Positions 13,628-15,822 of a DNA stretch of 15,822 nt are shown in pieces. A program made the position numbers and the translations under genes. Source of the stretch: Phycisphaerales bacterium UBA7800. Its GTDB lineage: Bacteria; Planctomycetota; Phycisphaerae; Phycisphaerales; Phycisphaeraceae. The stretch is taken from positions 89,631 through 105,452 of the forward strand of contig DLCK01000018.1 in assembly GCA_002480565.1 (NCBI GenBank), written 5' to 3'. Below the pieces are notes generated by a model. That model was not told the DNA's origin. It made no database searches and saw only the letters and a list, made by a program, of their open reading frames with translations. Within the stretch, counting starts at the first letter, position 1. Each line of letters opens with the position of its first letter.

Positions 13628-15799
13628 TTACCGCCCCATCCATTGTCCGCGTTGATTAAGCTGTTTAACTTGCTGTTCAGTTAATGCTGTACCAATGATT
13701 TCCACTTGATCGAGTATCCCGGTGAATGGCGAGGTGTCTTCTTTGGCGCCCCGAGCGACGTCAGAAAAACCAATGGACGGTACAGAATGGGTCCGCTGGT
13801 AAGTTGGTTTGAGATTGTCGATCTGCCCGACGTTGCTGCCGTTGAGATAAAGCTTCATGCAAGTCAGATCGTAGACCAGTACAATGTGTTGCCAATCGGT
13901 TCCGATGGGTGTTTTGCTTTTGACGGTTTCACTGCCATTGATGTGATGCCGGGACGCGACGATGGTGCCGTCGGCATGAAGGCGCATGTCGATCATGCCA
14001 AAGCGTGCTTCCTGCCAGTATCCGCCATCTGCGATGAGGACTTGCGGCTTATCGGCAGGTTGCATCTTCACACGCATACTCACCGTCACCGCGCCATGCG
14101 GGAAAGTCTTGGAGCGATACGCAATGGTCCCATCATCAATTTTCAGACCATAACCTTTAAAGCCATCGGCCACCCATTGTGTCTTGCCTTTGGTCCAGGC
14201 ACGCCCCAGGTTGTGACCCATCGCACAATCATTCAGAAGTGACCCGGCCCCCTCTTCCATGTCCAGCAGGTAGTACGGCACATCGGCGGCAGGCAGCTTC
14301 ATCATCAACACATCCGACGCTTCAAACTTGTTTTCACAGTTGGCTGTCGAGTCGTTGATAAAGTCATCAAACGAAGCGCGTGTGCGAATCATCGGCACAT
14401 CAAGCAACTGGTTTTCATCATGGATAACCACCTGATCCGGAGAGACACTGCTTGATCGCGTGAGCATAATCGGGCGCGAGTAGGCCACGTGATTGTCCTG
14501 CGTGATCCCTACGAGGTAGAAGCAACGCCGGGCCTGCTGCTGCGGATCCACGCGTATCGTGCGGACATAGCTGCCCGTTTCCGGTAACGGCAAGTCAAGA
14601 TTCGCATCGGTGCCATCAACGGTCAGTTGAACACTCACCGCCTGGGTACGATCCTCGGACACCGGAATATAACCGGCATGGTCAGCTAGCTGCCCAATAC
14701 TCATGGTGATCGGCTCGGCTAAATTTTTAGCTTTGCTGTCGATGGCCGTGAGGGTCACCTGCGTGTTTTGATTGCCCAACAGGCGATAAGCCCAACGCTG
14801 ATTTCGCTGTGTATCTGCCGGGACATGTTCTAGTTGATCGGCCTTGGTGTACATCATTTTGTGAAGCCACCAATGGGGTTTGTAACGGTAATCCAACTGC
14901 CCGTCTGAGACGGCAACGTTCGCCCCAACGTTTTTCGGTAAACGCAGCGCCAAGTAATACACCTTCTGCTTCTGGTCAACCACATCATCGGGATGAAAGC
15001 CTGCCAACTGCGTATTGGCCTGGACGACAGCAAGACGTCGCCAGGGCTTTTGCCCCTTGACCTGGGCAACCAGATCAACAAGGCTGCGGCTTTGACGCGA
15101 CACGTTGGGCGATGTTTCCCCTGCCACCTGCAAGGTCATCGGCACAGTATCCACGCGGTCCAGATCCCACGTCTGATAGCTGAAAAACTGAAGCTTGTTG
15201 TAACGGATTTCAATGGGCTGAAGTTGCTTGTCTTTGTAGAGTAATCGTGAATGCTGTGAATTGCGGGCAATCTGATGCACCGTCACAAACGGGACGATCA
15301 CCTGTACATCGGCAGGCAATAGCGACGTATCCCAGCGCATCGCTGCAAGATCATCGGACTGTTGATTTTCAACGTACAGTCGATCTGAGAGCGTGATGAT
15401 TTCCTTGCCGGTGATGTCTTCGAGTCGAACGTTGACGATAAAGTCCGTGCTGATGGTCTCGGTGGCGGGGATGGCCAACGCCTGAATTTCCAGTTGTTCA
15501 CCACGGAGTACCTGGGGCTGAGTTGCGATGAGGATTTTTGACTTCGGGTACGGACTCTTGCCGGTTTGCGCCAACTGGTGATAGTAATTGAGCATGACGT
15601 TGTAGCCGTAGACATTTCGCGTCGAAGGCATGAGCATGGTTTCATTGATGTCATTCCATGTCGAGAGATTCAGTTGTTTAAAGCCTGCCAGGAAACTGTC
15701 ACGCACCTGCGTGCGCAATCGGACAAAGCCATGGGATGCAAGGTAAATCGCCTGAAAGGGTCGGTTGGATGAGTCGTAGGCAAAGTTGATGCTTGGCAC
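13628..15799 (-). CDS. Large protein with C-terminal LamG-like domain, probably 5'-incomplete or interrupted
   Basis: The readable product is 723 aa. Its beginning (FAYDSSNRPFQ, then LNLSTWNDINETMLMPSTRN at 43-62) looks like the end of a TIM-barrel glycoside hydrolase of GH71/GH99-like type, where TWND.EE-like motifs close the barrel; this is a loose resemblance. The middle (about 90-505) is a long beta-rich region without recognisable motifs. Residues ~508-718 form a LamG/concanavalin-like jelly roll: LLDMEEGAGSLLNDCAMGHN, then GYGLKIDDG, VTVSMRVKM, WQHIVLVYD, KLYLNGSNVG and FTGILDQVEIIGTALTEQQV. Such domains usually bind glycans. The GTG at 15799 has no ribosome site and no signal peptide, and an in-frame TAG stands at 15812-15814, only four codons upstream. 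The true start therefore probably lies beyond the window, in another frame or behind that stop. An extracellular polysaccharide role is inferred. Confidence 0.7.
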   Translation of the reverse strand: MPSINFAYDSSNRPFQAIYLASHGFVRLRTQVRDSFLAGFKQLNLSTWNDINETMLMPSTRNVYGYNVMLNYYHQLAQTGKSPYPKSKILIATQPQVLRGEQLEIQALAIPATETISTDFIVNVRLEDITGKEIITLSDRLYVENQQSDDLAAMRWDTSLLPADVQVIVPFVTVHQIARNSQHSRLLYKDKQLQPIEIRYNKLQFFSYQTWDLDRVDTVPMTLQVAGETSPNVSRQSRSLVDLVAQVKGQKPWRRLAVVQANTQLAGFHPDDVVDQKQKVYYLALRLPKNVGANVAVSDGQLDYRYKPHWWLHKMMYTKADQLEHVPADTQRNQRWAYRLLGNQNTQVTLTAIDSKAKNLAEPITMSIGQLADHAGYIPVSEDRTQAVSVQLTVDGTDANLDLPLPETGSYVRTIRVDPQQQARRCFYLVGITQDNHVAYSRPIMLTRSSSVSPDQVVIHDENQLLDVPMIRTRASFDDFINDSTANCENKFEASDVLMMKLPAADVPYYLLDMEEGAGSLLNDCAMGHNLGRAWTKGKTQWVADGFKGYGLKIDDGTIAYRSKTFPHGAVTVSMRVKMQPADKPQVLIADGGYWQEARFGMIDMRLHADGTIVASRHHINGSETVKSKTPIGTDWQHIVLVYDLTCMKLYLNGSNVGQIDNLKPTYQRTHSVPSIGFSDVARGAKEDTSPFTGILDQVEIIGTALTEQQVKQLNQRGQWMGR

Positions 15800-15811
15800 G
15801 TAACTGAACCA

Positions 15812-15814
15812 CTA
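15812..15814 (-). other. In-frame stop just upstream of the LamG-protein reading frame
   Basis: On the minus strand TAG is followed in frame by codons for Trp-Phe-Ser-Tyr-Val-Pro-Ser and then the readable protein. The codons between the stop and the GTG look like continuing coding sequence, so this may mark a nonsense mutation or a frameshift with respect to a longer parent gene. Confidence 0.5.
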
Positions 15815-15822
15815 CCGGCTGA

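Noticed and set aside
13706..14242. 178-aa plus-strand open frame opposite the LamG domain
   Set aside because: It is antisense to the recognisable LamG-like domain; it looks like a codon-bias shadow.

Overview
The window looks like chromosomal DNA of a planctomycete, probably of the Phycisphaerae side of the phylum. This is inferred from three protein signatures and not from any search. They are a giant secreted protein opening with a LEPR-XLL-like motif (LENRQLLSA), a small membrane protein with the CGKCGYDLRGL...CPECG zinc ribbon often seen in this phylum, and TTG/GTG starts preceded by good Shine-Dalgarno sites. The base composition is moderate, by eye near 50% GC. No phage, IS element, CRISPR array or rRNA was seen.

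Layout. Bases 1-2371 carry two minus-strand genes: efp (elongation factor P) with a strong intrinsic terminator, and upstream of it a degenerate HD-GYP protein that has lost the His of its HD dyad. A divergent region with a sigma70-like promoter leads to a short carboxymuconolactone decarboxylase/AhpD-like protein (2533-2883). Next comes a translationally overlapping pair (3048-5844): an AlgI-like MBOAT membrane acyltransferase and a membrane-anchored SGNH/AlgX-AlgJ-like protein. Together they form a classical extracytoplasmic polysaccharide O-acylation module, and a run of nine C lies right at the junction. A minus-strand tRNA-Lys(CUU) follows with its own promoter and terminator, then a 70-aa exported minus-strand peptide.

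The centrepiece is a 1405-aa surface or secreted protein (6728-10945). It has a basic N-terminus with a LENRQLLSA motif, six copies of a ~150-aa probable beta-sandwich module (three joined by TGGD-repeat linkers), and a C-terminal subtilisin-type (S8) protease with a complete triad. A segment resembling the usual end of a subtilase domain lies before the catalytic domain, not after it. Two small minus-strand membrane proteins follow (a zinc ribbon protein and a two-helix protein). Then come plus-strand gpmI (cofactor-independent phosphoglycerate mutase), a bidirectional terminator, and a large minus-strand protein with a C-terminal LamG-like domain. The 5' end of that last gene looks interrupted by an in-frame stop close to the window edge.

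The genes do not form one pathway. Housekeeping genes (efp, tRNA-Lys, gpmI) are interspersed with cell-surface functions (O-acylation pair, giant protease, LamG protein). Heptad repeats of the GGATTAG/CGACTAG type occur in two intergenic places (1-24 and 13541-13611). The best candidates for something under-described are the six-module protease with its displaced subtilase segment, the C9 tract at the acyltransferase junction, the degenerate HD-GYP protein, and the heptad repeats.
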